A stretch of 64,000 nucleotides of DNA from Verrucomicrobiia bacterium (GTDB lineage Bacteria > Verrucomicrobiota > Verrucomicrobiia > Limisphaerales > JADLHS01), in assembly GCA_026125285.1 (NCBI GenBank), contig JAHCLO010000031.1, positions 1-64,000 of the forward strand, given 5' to 3'. Both the position numbers and the translations under genes were made by a program. The number at the start of each line of letters is the position of its first letter. Position 1 is the first letter of the stretch. Below the pieces are notes generated by a model, which was not told where the DNA came from, did not search any database, and saw only the letters and a program-made list of their open reading frames with translations. Positions 45,254 through 53,644 of the stretch are shown here, in pieces.

Positions 45254-46407
45254 CACGCAGTTTGCTCGGTAGGCAGTTCGTCGGTGGCGGCGAACGGATT
45301 GACTTCGGTGGCCGCCGCGCGCCCCTGGCGGGCAATGCTCAACAGCACGCCCACGCAACCCAGCATCAGCAGGAGATTCGACCCCCCATAGCTGATGAAC
45401 GGCAGCGGCAGGCCCTTGTTCGGCAACGCGCTGGTCACGACACCAATGTTGATGAAAGCCTGCAAACCGATCAGGAACGTGAGGCCCGCCCCCAGTAATA
45501 ATCCGAACGTGTCCCGGGCATGCACGGCGATGTAGATGCCACAGATGACGATCAAGATGAACGCCAGCACCACCAGCAGCGTGGCAATCAACCCCAGTTC
45601 CTCGCCAATGATGGAGAAGATGAAATCCGTGTGGTGAAAAGGAATGAACCCAAGCTTCTGCCGACCGTTGCCCAGCCCCAGTCCGGTCCAGCCGCCGGCG
45701 CCCAGAGCCAGCATGGCCTGATCCGCCTGATAGCCGACTCCGGATCTGCTCTCCTCCAAGTACCACCAACTGAAGATTCGCTTGCTGCGCACCGGGTCCA
45801 GCAGCAGTGAGACGGTGAGCGCGACCAACCCCATCAGGATGGGCGGCAAGAAGTAACTCCATCGCACGCCCGCAATCAGCAGCATGGCCCCGCTTACCGC
45901 CGCCAGCAGAACGGTCGAGCCCCGGTCGGGTTCGACGAATATCAACGCCAGCACAATGCCGATAATCAGACCGGGCAGGACAATGCCTCGTTGCCAGGTA
46001 TGCATCTGACGTTGATAGCGCTCGCCGTACCAGGCCAGGATCACAATCAGCGCCAGCTTCGCAAATTCGGACGGTTGAACGCTGACGCCGCCAATACTGA
46101 ACCAGCGGCGGGCGCCGTTGATTTTCTTGCCCAAGTGCGGTTCCAGCACCAGCGCGAGCAGCACCACCGCCAGGATGAACAACGGCCACGCAAAACGCTT
46201 TAACAAACGATAGTCAAGCGCAGTCGCCGTCACGCTGATTCCCAAGCCCAGCGCACACCAGATCAGTTGCATGATCAAGTAATGCGCGCCGATCGTCGTC
46301 TGCGTCTTGGAATTCACCATCACCATGCTCGAGCTGTAAAGCATCACCAGCCCCAGCGCCAACAAGGCGGCGACGCAAGACACGAGCGTGGTTACTGCAA
46401 GCTTCAT
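45253..46407 (-). CDS. ftsW: Peptidoglycan glycosyltransferase FtsW
   Basis: A 384-residue SEDS protein with about ten membrane helices. Family landmarks are LGLVMLYSSSMVM at the start, INGARRWFSIGGVSVQPSEFAKLALI, EPDRGSTVLLAA, GVGYQADQAMLALGAGGWTGLGLGNGRQK and GLPLPFISYGGSNLL. It polymerises lipid II at the septum together with FtsI. Start ATG 46407 is chosen over an extension. It has a polar tail. Confidence 0.94.
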   Translation of the reverse strand: MKLAVTTLVSCVAALLALGLVMLYSSSMVMVNSKTQTTIGAHYLIMQLIWCALGLGISVTATALDYRLLKRFAWPLFILAVVLLALVLEPHLGKKINGARRWFSIGGVSVQPSEFAKLALIVILAWYGERYQRQMHTWQRGIVLPGLIIGIVLALIFVEPDRGSTVLLAAVSGAMLLIAGVRWSYFLPPILMGLVALTVSLLLDPVRSKRIFSWWYLEESRSGVGYQADQAMLALGAGGWTGLGLGNGRQKLGFIPFHHTDFIFSIIGEELGLIATLLVVLAFILIVICGIYIAVHARDTFGLLLGAGLTFLIGLQAFINIGVVTSALPNKGLPLPFISYGGSNLLLMLGCVGVLLSIARQGRAAATEVNPFAATDELPTEQTA

Positions 46408-46470
46408 TTCAAAACGCAGACCGGACACCTGCGGCACAACCGCCCCTCATGGAGCGGCGCCCGCCGCGCA

Positions 46471-47142
46471 TTACGGAGTACTGGACTTGACTGGCACCTT
46501 GAGTTTGTCGCCCACTTTGATGCGATCCGTGGTCAGGTTATTGGCGGATCGCAAGGCTTTAACGGTCGTCCCGTACTTCTTGGCGATGCTGGTCAGAGTG
46601 TCTCCCGACTTGACCACATACACCGTTTCGCCCGGCGCGGTCACAGGTGCGCCGCCGGAGGGTGCCGTGTCGGTCGACGGCGAGGGTGGCGGAATGATGA
46701 TTGTCTTGCCGATCTGCAACCGCAACGGATCCACCGTCGGGTTTGCATCTTGAATCGCCTTGACGGAGACGCCGAATTTCTTGGCGATCGTGGCAAACAT
46801 GTCACCGCGCTGGATGACATATTCCTGAGTGGTGGGCGGAGGCGGTGGGGGCGGCGGGGGCGCCACGTATTCTGGCAATTGCGGTGGCGGCGAGGTTTCA
46901 ACCAACGTGGTTGGCCCGAGATTGGTGTCCACGGGGGGAAAGGCGCTTTCGCCGAAGACGGGCAACTGCGGCGGCTCCACGACCGGCGGTTGTTCACGTT
47001 TGCAGCCCTGCATCAGCAGGACCATCAAGCCCACCACGTGAACACCCACCACACAGAAGAAAGCGAGTTTGACCCGTGAACGGCTTCGGTTTTTTTGCTC
47101 CAACAGGGAGCCCTGTGGAACCAGCGGACTGGGACTATTCAT
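46471..47142 (-). CDS. Bitopic LysM-domain protein
   Basis: A 223-residue protein with an N-terminal membrane helix (LAFFCVVGVHVVGLMVLLMQGC), a poly-proline linker (residues about 90-105) and two LysM repeats: YVIQRGDMFATIAKKFGVSVKAIQDANP..LQIGKTIIIP and YVVKSGDTLTSIAKKYGTTVKALRSANN..IKVGDKLKVP. It should bind peptidoglycan outside the membrane. Its place between mraY and ftsW is where murD sits in other bacteria. Confidence 0.9.
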   Translation of the reverse strand: MNSPSPLVPQGSLLEQKNRSRSRVKLAFFCVVGVHVVGLMVLLMQGCKREQPPVVEPPQLPVFGESAFPPVDTNLGPTTLVETSPPPQLPEYVAPPPPPPPPPTTQEYVIQRGDMFATIAKKFGVSVKAIQDANPTVDPLRLQIGKTIIIPPPSPSTDTAPSGGAPVTAPGETVYVVKSGDTLTSIAKKYGTTVKALRSANNLTTDRIKVGDKLKVPVKSSTP

Positions 47143-47154
47143 GATTTTGACGCG

Positions 47155-47571
47155 CTATGCGTCCTTTCGTTGAGGATTTGTTAATGTTTTTGTTCCGGGG
47201 TTTTCCCTCACAAAACCCCGGATCAAATTGTCTCTTCGGCAAAGCGCCAGGCAGTTGGCTGGCCGCCACAATCTACCATTTATATGGGGGCCGCCTGCCA
47301 GACCACCCCCACCCGTTGAGTTCACTTTGCGGCCAAACCTCTGACCACTCGGTTGACAGTTTCGAAAATAATCCAAGCTCGAACAAGCCGGTGAAATCGG
47401 AACCGCGCCACACGTGGCCGGGCGCTTTGCCGCTTCAGTCATTGCTTCTAACAACGAACCCCTCGCCGTGCAAGGAGTAAAAACACCGCCATGCAAGGTT
47501 CGGCGAAAGTTGGCCTCTGGCTGGTTTGTCACATTCAGGCCGACCTCAAATTTGTAATCGTGTGGTGGCAT
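47155..47571 (-). CDS. Possible small gene or spacer between mraY and the LysM gene
   Basis: The ORF starts 3 bases after the mraY stop and ends 12 bases before the LysM gene. It gives 138 residues (MPPHDYKFEVGLNVTNQPEA...) with no recognised family and several cysteines. A perfect hairpin (CCGGGGTTTT/AAAACCCCGG, 47195-47221) lies within it. It could be coding, but it could also be a spacer with an internal promoter; I favour neither strongly. Confidence 0.3.
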   Translation of the reverse strand: MPPHDYKFEVGLNVTNQPEANFRRTLHGGVFTPCTARGSLLEAMTEAAKRPATCGAVPISPACSSLDYFRNCQPSGQRFGRKVNSTGGGGLAGGPHINGRLWRPANCLALCRRDNLIRGFVRENPGTKTLTNPQRKDA

Positions 47572-47574
47572 TTC

Positions 47575-48759
47575 TCACCGAATTTTCAAGGTACTCAACG
47601 CCATCACGGCAAAGAGCACACACAAGATGTAAAACCGCATCACCACCTGAGACTCGTACCAACCCTTCTTCTCGAAATGGTGGTGAATCGGCGCCATCAA
47701 AAACATCCGCTCGCCCACCCCCGTGCGACGCTTGGTATAGCGAAACCAACCCCGCTGCAAAATCACGGACAAAGCTTCCATGACGAACACCCCGCCGGCG
47801 ATCACCAGCACGAACGGTTGATGGATCAACACCGCCACGATGCCCAATCCGCCCCCCAGCGCCAACGAACCGGTGTCGCCCATGAACACTTGCGCCGGAT
47901 GGCAGTTGTACCAAAGAAAACCCATGCCCGCACCGATGAGGGCCGCGCAAAAAACCGTCAATTCCCCCGCCCCTTCCACATAAGGAATCTGAAGGTACGC
48001 GGCGGAGATGACGTTGCCCGCCAGGTAAGTCAGCACGAGAAACACAATCGAAGTGATTAACGTGCAACCGATGGCCAGGCCATCCAGGCCATCGGTCAGA
48101 TTGACTGCGTTGGAACTGCCCACGATGGTAATGATCGTCAGCAACAGTCCCACCACGACTCCGGCTTGGATCGGATACTTGTAGAACGGCACCATCATCA
48201 CGCTGACCAGGTTGCTCTCGAGAACCACCTTGCTTTCGGGAATCCGCAGATGGCTGGTCACCGGCAGCAGCCAGAGGTACAGCCCCACGAACACCGCCAG
48301 CAGCACCTGCACCCACAATTTCACGTAGGGTTTCGTGCCGCCGCCACTCTGCTGGAGGATCTTTGCGTAGTCGTCGTAGAAGCCCAACGCGGTCAGCACC
48401 AGCACGGCCAGCAGGGTCAATTGAATCAAGGTGTTCCATTGGGCCCAGAGCAAGGTGGTCAGGTTTAACACCGTGATGATGAGAATCCCGCCCATCGTGG
48501 GCGTGCCCTTCTTGCTCAATACGCGCGCCACCATGCCGCCGGCTTCCTCGGCCTTGTCCGCGTACTCCTGTCCGAATTTCAGCCGTTTCAACCACGCAAT
48601 CACCTTCGGCCCCAACCACCAACTCAACAGCAATGCCGTGATGGCCGCGCCCGCGCTGCGAAATGTGATGTAGCGGAACAAGCGCAGCCACGAGACGTAG
48701 CCCTCCCAGACCGTGCCTGCCGACCAGTCCAACAATGCGTGGCTTAGATAATAGAACAT
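47575..48759 (-). CDS. mraY: Phospho-N-acetylmuramoyl-pentapeptide transferase
   Basis: A 394-residue membrane enzyme making lipid I. Typical motifs are KKGTPTMGGILII, GFYDDYAKIL, LTDGLDGLAIG, GAGMGFLWYNCHPAQVFMGDTGSLALGGGLG and MAPIHHHFEKKGWYESQVVMRF. About ten membrane helices are visible. Its start ATG 48759 abuts the murF stop (48760). The length is a little above the E. coli enzyme. Confidence 0.95.
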   Translation of the reverse strand: MFYYLSHALLDWSAGTVWEGYVSWLRLFRYITFRSAGAAITALLLSWWLGPKVIAWLKRLKFGQEYADKAEEAGGMVARVLSKKGTPTMGGILIITVLNLTTLLWAQWNTLIQLTLLAVLVLTALGFYDDYAKILQQSGGGTKPYVKLWVQVLLAVFVGLYLWLLPVTSHLRIPESKVVLESNLVSVMMVPFYKYPIQAGVVVGLLLTIITIVGSSNAVNLTDGLDGLAIGCTLITSIVFLVLTYLAGNVISAAYLQIPYVEGAGELTVFCAALIGAGMGFLWYNCHPAQVFMGDTGSLALGGGLGIVAVLIHQPFVLVIAGGVFVMEALSVILQRGWFRYTKRRTGVGERMFLMAPIHHHFEKKGWYESQVVMRFYILCVLFAVMALSTLKIR

Positions 48760-50157
48760 TCAAATCCTCTTCCCCGCTTCTCCGCCTCGCAACGCGTCAC
48801 TGATGCGCTCGAAGCGCGCCGCGCGGGACGCCTTCAACAGCACCACGTCGCTCGCTTTCAAAAAAGTTTTCAAGGCTGCCGCCGCCGAATCCACGTCGGC
48901 AAGCTCGATCACCCGAGTCAAGCCCGCGTCGCGCGCTGCCTGCCCTGTGACTCCGGCCATCTCCCCTACCACGAATAACTGACCTACGCCCAATTCCGCC
49001 GCCACGCGCCCTGCTTCCGCATGCGCCGCCACGCGGTGCGCGCCTAATTCCGCCATGTCCCCCAGCACCGCCACCCGCCGCCCTTTGCACGGCAGTTCTT
49101 TGAGCAACTGCAACGCGGCCAGCATGGAATCCGCATTGGCATTGTAAGCGTCATCCAATACCCGCACGCCATTGAGTTCCCAGAGTTGCAGCCGCATTTT
49201 GGCCGGCTCACACTCGGCCAGTCCGCGCTCGATTTCGGCGCGATTCAATCCGAACTCCGCGCCCAGGGCCAAGGCAAAGAGAGCGTTGAGAACCTGATGT
49301 CGTCCCAGCAACCGGATGCGATATTCGCCGTCGTATTCCGCGTGCGGCGTCTCCACTCGAAACGTCACGCCTTGCTTGTCCAATCGCGCACTGCGTGCCC
49401 GCCATTGGTTGTGCTCACTAAAACCGACCCTCACCACGCCTGCCGGAGTTCTTTCCGCTAAACGCCCGGTCCATTCATTGTCGCCATTCAGAAAAAGCTT
49501 TCCGTCCGTGGGCAACAACTCCGCCAACCGGCCTTCTTCCTCGGCCACGCCGGCAAGGTCGCCGAAGAATTCCAGGTGTTCGCGTCCGATATTTGTGATC
49601 ACACCCATACGCGGTTGGCTCATTTTCACGAGCGACGCCAGTTCGCCGGGATGATTCGTGCCTATTTCCAACACCGCCGCCTCATGGGTCTGCTCCAGTT
49701 GCAGCAAAGTCAACGGCACTCCGATATCATTGTTGAAACTCGCTGCGCTCCGCAGCGCCAGCAACTTCTGCCCCAGCACCGCCGCAATCAGATCTTTGGT
49801 GGTGGTTTTGCCATTGGAACCGGCCACTGCCACCACGGGTAATTCAAAACCCTTCCGATACTCCGTCGCCAATCGGCCCAGCGCGCGGCGGGTGTCATCC
49901 ACGACTACTACCGCACATGGGGAGGAGGTCGGTGGCTGCCACTGCCGCTCACTGACCACCACCGCCGCACCTTTGCGCGCGACTTCCTCAAGAAAATCGC
50001 GACCGTCGAATTTTTCACCGCGCAAGGCGAAGAACAGATCGCCCGCCTGCGCCTGGCGCGAGTCGGTAATCACGCGCGTGACCACCACTTCCCCCGCTCC
50101 CATCGCCAGCGTGCCGCCGCAGGCCGATATTACGAATTGCAGATCTCGCGCTTCCAC
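48760..50157 (-). CDS. murF: UDP-MurNAc-tripeptide--D-alanyl-D-alanine ligase
   Basis: A 465-residue Mur ligase adding D-Ala-D-Ala to the cytoplasmic precursor. The ATP loop is VAVAGSNGKTTTKDLIAAVLG; further motifs are NDIGVPLTLLQL, VLEIGTNHPGELASL, ITNIGREHLEFFGDLAGVAEEEGRL and LDDAYNANADSMLAAL. The start is GTG at 50157. It is the only Mur ligase in the cluster. Upstream is the SIMPL gene. Confidence 0.95.
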   Translation of the reverse strand: MEARDLQFVISACGGTLAMGAGEVVVTRVITDSRQAQAGDLFFALRGEKFDGRDFLEEVARKGAAVVVSERQWQPPTSSPCAVVVVDDTRRALGRLATEYRKGFELPVVAVAGSNGKTTTKDLIAAVLGQKLLALRSAASFNNDIGVPLTLLQLEQTHEAAVLEIGTNHPGELASLVKMSQPRMGVITNIGREHLEFFGDLAGVAEEEGRLAELLPTDGKLFLNGDNEWTGRLAERTPAGVVRVGFSEHNQWRARSARLDKQGVTFRVETPHAEYDGEYRIRLLGRHQVLNALFALALGAEFGLNRAEIERGLAECEPAKMRLQLWELNGVRVLDDAYNANADSMLAALQLLKELPCKGRRVAVLGDMAELGAHRVAAHAEAGRVAAELGVGQLFVVGEMAGVTGQAARDAGLTRVIELADVDSAAAALKTFLKASDVVLLKASRAARFERISDALRGGEAGKRI

Positions 50158-50160
50158 TGT

Positions 50161-50901
50161 TCACTTCAATGCAAAGGTCGCCGTGACCACCGCCGTGATC
50201 GTCTTGTCCACCGACGAGGTGTCATTGGCGCCATCCCAACTGAACTGGCCGCTGTACCGCGGCGTGATTTGCATGACCCCCATGCTCGCATCGTGGAGGC
50301 CCGCTAATCCGCGGCCACCCTGCGCCGCAATCTGGTCGGCGCGCACCCGCGCATCTTTCGTGGCCTCCGCGAGCATTTCCACTTTTGCCTCTCCCGCCCG
50401 GGTGTAAATGAACGCCGGCGATTGCGTCGTGAACACGATCCCCTGCTCCACCAGCACGGTGGACTCACTATCCAGCTCGGAAATACGCTCCACTTCACCG
50501 GACTCCACCCGCACGGTCTGCGTGAGGCGATAACCCACGGTGCGTTGGCGCGTCAGCCCTTCCGCCTCACGCAACGTGGCGGTCACCTCATCAATTCCAA
50601 TAGGGGTGAACAGGAAATTCGTGAAGCCGCGCTCGCTCAAGAACGTGCTTACTTTCCCCTGCTGGATTTTTAGTTCTCTTTGCGCCGACAGCAGGTCGCC
50701 CGCCTCCACACTGAACCCGCCACGCCAGACCACCAAGTCCGCCTTGATGTTCTTGCGTGCGGAACCTTTCACCGTCACAAACTGCGTGTTGCGCACCTTC
50801 AACCACGCCGCGGTGGCGAGCATCGAGGACAACACCAACCCGACCGCAAGGAACAACCCTGCCAACATGCCGAGCAGATGGGGACGTGCGGGAGGGTTCA
50901 T
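50161..50901 (-). CDS. SIMPL-domain (DUF541) protein
   Basis: A 246-residue protein with a signal anchor (LLGMLAGLFLAVGLVLSSMLATAAWL) and a SIMPL/DUF541 domain (VTVKGSARKNIKADLVVWRGGFSV, RVESGEVERISELDSESTVL, AEATKDARVRADQIAAQGGRGLAGL). Roles of the family are unclear, with envelope stress links reported. Its ATG overlaps a 75-residue ORF by ATGA, and the murF start lies 3 bases beyond its stop. It stands where murE is found in other clusters. Confidence 0.88.
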   Translation of the reverse strand: MNPPARPHLLGMLAGLFLAVGLVLSSMLATAAWLKVRNTQFVTVKGSARKNIKADLVVWRGGFSVEAGDLLSAQRELKIQQGKVSTFLSERGFTNFLFTPIGIDEVTATLREAEGLTRQRTVGYRLTQTVRVESGEVERISELDSESTVLVEQGIVFTTQSPAFIYTRAGEAKVEMLAEATKDARVRADQIAAQGGRGLAGLHDASMGVMQITPRYSGQFSWDGANDTSSVDKTITAVVTATFALK

Positions 50902-51125
50902 GCTCGCAGGAAACGCAACCCGACGCTCACACCCTCGCTCACGAGACTTCGCTGGCCGGCAGGGCCCGCGTCGCCGGCCGAGTAATGGGCCTCACCCGTC
51001 CGGGCGTCGGCGGCCGCCGCGGCGGGGAATTGACCCGGCGGCCCCGTCCGGTCTGGTCCTTTGGCTTTTTCCTGGCTCAACGCCGCCACAAACAAACGAT
51101 GGGAGATAAGGGGTGAGGTAGTCAT
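50898..51125 (-). CDS. Possible 75-residue gene between ftsI and the SIMPL gene
   Basis: The ATG at 51125 overlaps the ftsI stop by ATGA, and its own stop overlaps the SIMPL ATG by ATGA. Such double coupling is what real genes in this cluster show. The product (MTTSPLISHRLFVAALSQEK...) is alanine- and glycine-rich with no recognised domain. It may instead be chance in GC-rich sequence. Confidence 0.4.
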   Translation of the reverse strand: MTTSPLISHRLFVAALSQEKAKGPDRTGPPGQFPAAAAADARTGEAHYSAGDAGPAGQRSLVSEGVSVGLRFLRA

Positions 51126-53056
51126 GGTGTAGGTTGAAGGTTGGCGGAACGGGCGGAGACGCTCTTAACCGTCCGTCCATCGGTGATGCCGGCTGCGAGC
51201 GCCTCGGGGGCCGTTGCCGGGGCCGGGCCACGGTCGGGTTTGAGGTTCAAATAACTGGCCGAACGCTCGGCCACCTGCTTGAACAAGGGGGCGGCAGTTT
51301 GTCCCCCATAATACCCTTGTTTCGGCTCGTCCAGAACGATCGAGATGCACAGTTCCGGATTGTCCGCAGGGAAGAATCCGATGAACGAAGAAATGTATTT
51401 ACCGGGGGCATATCCGCGGATTCCGTCTACGGTTTTCTGGGCAGTGCCCGTTTTTCCCGCGACGGTATAATGTTCCAGTTCGGCCTTGGGTGCCGTGCCT
51501 TCCGGGGAAACCGCGGTCTTGAGGGCCTGAACCGTCTGCCGGGCGGCTGCTTCACTGATCACCTGGCGCACGCGTTGCGGTGCGTAGGCGGCCACAACGT
51601 TGCCCTCGCGATCCTCCAGACGCCGCACCAGCATGGGCTGCATCAACCAGCCATCGTTGGCAATGGCAGCCATGGCCATCGCCATCTGCAGCCGTGTCAC
51701 ACTCACCCCATGGCCCATCGGAATTTGGGCAATGCTGACTTTGCTCCAGTTCTTCACTGGATGCACGAGGCCCCGCACCTCGCCCGGCAGCGGAATGCCC
51801 GTGCGGCTGCCAAAGCCAAAGTTGCACACGTAATCGTGAAGACGCTGGTTGCCCAACTTGATGCCGATTTTCGCCGCGCCGATGTTCGAGGACTTCGTAA
51901 TGATGTTCTCCACGGAGAGGACTCCATACGAGCCGTGGTCGTGCAGGATCCGGCCGCCAAACGCGAAGTGACCATGCTCGCAATCAAACATGTCGGTCAG
52001 GCGCACCACGCGGTCGTTCAATCCGCCCGATACCACCACGATCTTGAAAGTCGAGCCGGGCTCCATGATGTCCGTGATCACCCGATTACGTCGCGCCTCG
52101 GCGTCGGCACCCGGATTGTTGGGATCGAAATTCGGCAGCGTCGCCAGCGCGAGAATCTCGCCCGTGCGGGGACGCACCACAATGCCCGAGGCGCTAACAG
52201 GAGCGTGCTTTTCCATGCCTTCAGCCAGCGCGGTTTCCAGAAAACTCTGAATCACGGAATCAATCGTCAGCACCACGTTGAATCCGTCGCGCGGCTCGAC
52301 ATCCTGATCGCGGAAGGACACCACCTCGCGTCGGCGGCTGTCCGTTTCTGTGACCCGCCAACCGCGCACGCCAGCGAGTTTCCCGTTGAGCGTGTGCTCG
52401 ATACCATCCATGCCGATGGTTTGGCTAAAGGTGGGGGAGTTGGTCCGGCCATCCATGCCCACGTAGCCCAACACGTGTGCCGCGAGGTGCTGGTTGGGAT
52501 AAACTCGCAACTGATCGTCCACGCGCTCGGTGAAAATTGCCGCGCGGCGCAGGTCGCGGAAGAACTTCTGCTGGGCCTTTGACAGCGCTTTCTCCTCCAC
52601 GCCGAAATCAAGCTGGCTCATGGCCAACTGGACTTTCTCCCAGGTTTCCACCGTCACCTTGCGCTTCAGTACATTGGACAAGTAGGGCGACACCTGGCCC
52701 TGGTCATTGGTGCGGTAACGCGGGAGCATGCGCTGGTAAAGCTCGCCTTCGGGCATTTCGAGCAAGGGCGACAAGGCGCGGGCGACAACCGCCTGATAAT
52801 TGCTCATGACGGTCGGGTCCGCGCAGACGGTCTTGACCAGAACGCTCGTTGCCAGTTGATTTCCCCGCGCGTCCAGAATGTCGCCGCGGCGCGGTTCGCG
52901 CAGCATTTCGCGTTGCGTGTTTTTCCGGGCGCGGTCCCGCAGTTCCTCGTGGCGGAGCACCTGCAGGTCCACCAGCCGGTAACCCAATCCGGCGAAGGCC
53001 GCGGCGAGCAGAAACACTAACAGGAGCAGACGGCGGAATTGGAGTCGTTTGGCCAT
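51122..53056 (-). CDS. ftsI: Class B penicillin-binding protein, FtsI/PBP3
   Basis: A 644-residue septal transpeptidase. One membrane helix (LLLLVFLLAAAFAGLGYRLV) precedes the non-catalytic pedestal (RRGDILDARGNQLATS). The transpeptidase has S335 in GSTFK, SSN at 389-391 and KTGT at 535-538. The C-terminal 60 residues are an alanine-rich tail. It is preceded by a 207-base spacer with a direct repeat, and ends in an ATGA overlap with a small ORF. Confidence 0.95.
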   Translation of the reverse strand: MAKRLQFRRLLLLVFLLAAAFAGLGYRLVDLQVLRHEELRDRARKNTQREMLREPRRGDILDARGNQLATSVLVKTVCADPTVMSNYQAVVARALSPLLEMPEGELYQRMLPRYRTNDQGQVSPYLSNVLKRKVTVETWEKVQLAMSQLDFGVEEKALSKAQQKFFRDLRRAAIFTERVDDQLRVYPNQHLAAHVLGYVGMDGRTNSPTFSQTIGMDGIEHTLNGKLAGVRGWRVTETDSRRREVVSFRDQDVEPRDGFNVVLTIDSVIQSFLETALAEGMEKHAPVSASGIVVRPRTGEILALATLPNFDPNNPGADAEARRNRVITDIMEPGSTFKIVVVSGGLNDRVVRLTDMFDCEHGHFAFGGRILHDHGSYGVLSVENIITKSSNIGAAKIGIKLGNQRLHDYVCNFGFGSRTGIPLPGEVRGLVHPVKNWSKVSIAQIPMGHGVSVTRLQMAMAMAAIANDGWLMQPMLVRRLEDREGNVVAAYAPQRVRQVISEAAARQTVQALKTAVSPEGTAPKAELEHYTVAGKTGTAQKTVDGIRGYAPGKYISSFIGFFPADNPELCISIVLDEPKQGYYGGQTAAPLFKQVAERSASYLNLKPDRGPAPATAPEALAAGITDGRTVKSVSARSANLQPTP

Positions 53057-53263
53057 GTTCGCTCAATCACCGACCGCCCGTGGCCATCGGCTCCTCAACC
53101 AATGGCGGCACGGGCGGCGGTAAATGCTAAAATTTCATGTTGGTTGTCGGTTTCCCGCCAAACCGGCTGGGGTTCGGCGACAGTAAATTCTGCCGGCCGC
53201 CCGCGGCCATCGGTTCCTCAACCAATGGCGGCACGGGCGGCGGCAAAAAAGTTTTCATTCGGT
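53057..53263. repeat. ftsL-ftsI spacer with two 51-base direct repeats
   Basis: Copy 1 at 53074-53124 and copy 2 at 53197-53247 match except for a few changes (CCGCCCG(T/C)GGCCATCGG, CCTCAACCAATGGCGGCACG, GGCGGCGG). Each copy can fold, since CCGCCCGTGGCCAT pairs with ATGGC..CGGGCGG. This is the longest non-coding gap inside the otherwise tight first part of the cluster. Confidence 0.8.
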
Positions 53264-53644
53264 TTACGGCGTCATGGAGACGCGAGTGTCATTCCTGGCA
53301 ATTCTCTCGTCCTCGGCATCATCGGCCACCACCGGCGGCTCCGGCAATCGCCAGACTTGGGTGGGATGCACCGGCCCCAAACCCAATTTCAAGTCGGGCA
53401 GACGGCGGCGAAGGTCCTTGGGTGAGCGCAGGATCGCCAGGTGATCGGCCAGTTTCTTGTTCTGATACTGCAATTCGGCCAGCCGCACTTCCCGCTGCTT
53501 GATTTGGCGGCCCAGTTCATCAATCTGACTCTTCTGCCACACATAGCCCACGCCCGAGCCACCGATGAGGGCGCACAGCATGAAGGCTTTCAATGCCGGC
53601 CCAAAACGGACCGCCGCCGACTGATGTTTGCGATTTCTTGCCAT
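53264..53644 (-). CDS. ftsL: FtsL-like divisome protein
   Basis: A 126-residue bitopic protein with one membrane helix (ALKAFMLCALIGGSGVGYVW) and a coiled coil (SQIDELGRQIKQREVRLAELQYQNKKLADHLAIL). The position, size and layout fit FtsL, though family sequence similarity is always weak. The start ATG shares one base with the rsmH stop (TAATG). A proline-rich tail follows the coiled coil. Confidence 0.75.
   Translation of the reverse strand: MARNRKHQSAAVRFGPALKAFMLCALIGGSGVGYVWQKSQIDELGRQIKQREVRLAELQYQNKKLADHLAILRSPKDLRRRLPDLKLGLGPVHPTQVWRLPEPPVVADDAEDERIARNDTRVSMTP

Noticed and set aside
45254..46189. N-terminal extension of the murG frame
   Set aside because: It is the +1 frame over ftsW; MurG starts at 45253 with a canonical N-terminus.
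51134..52582. 482-residue plus-strand ORF
   Set aside because: Antisense shadow of ftsI.
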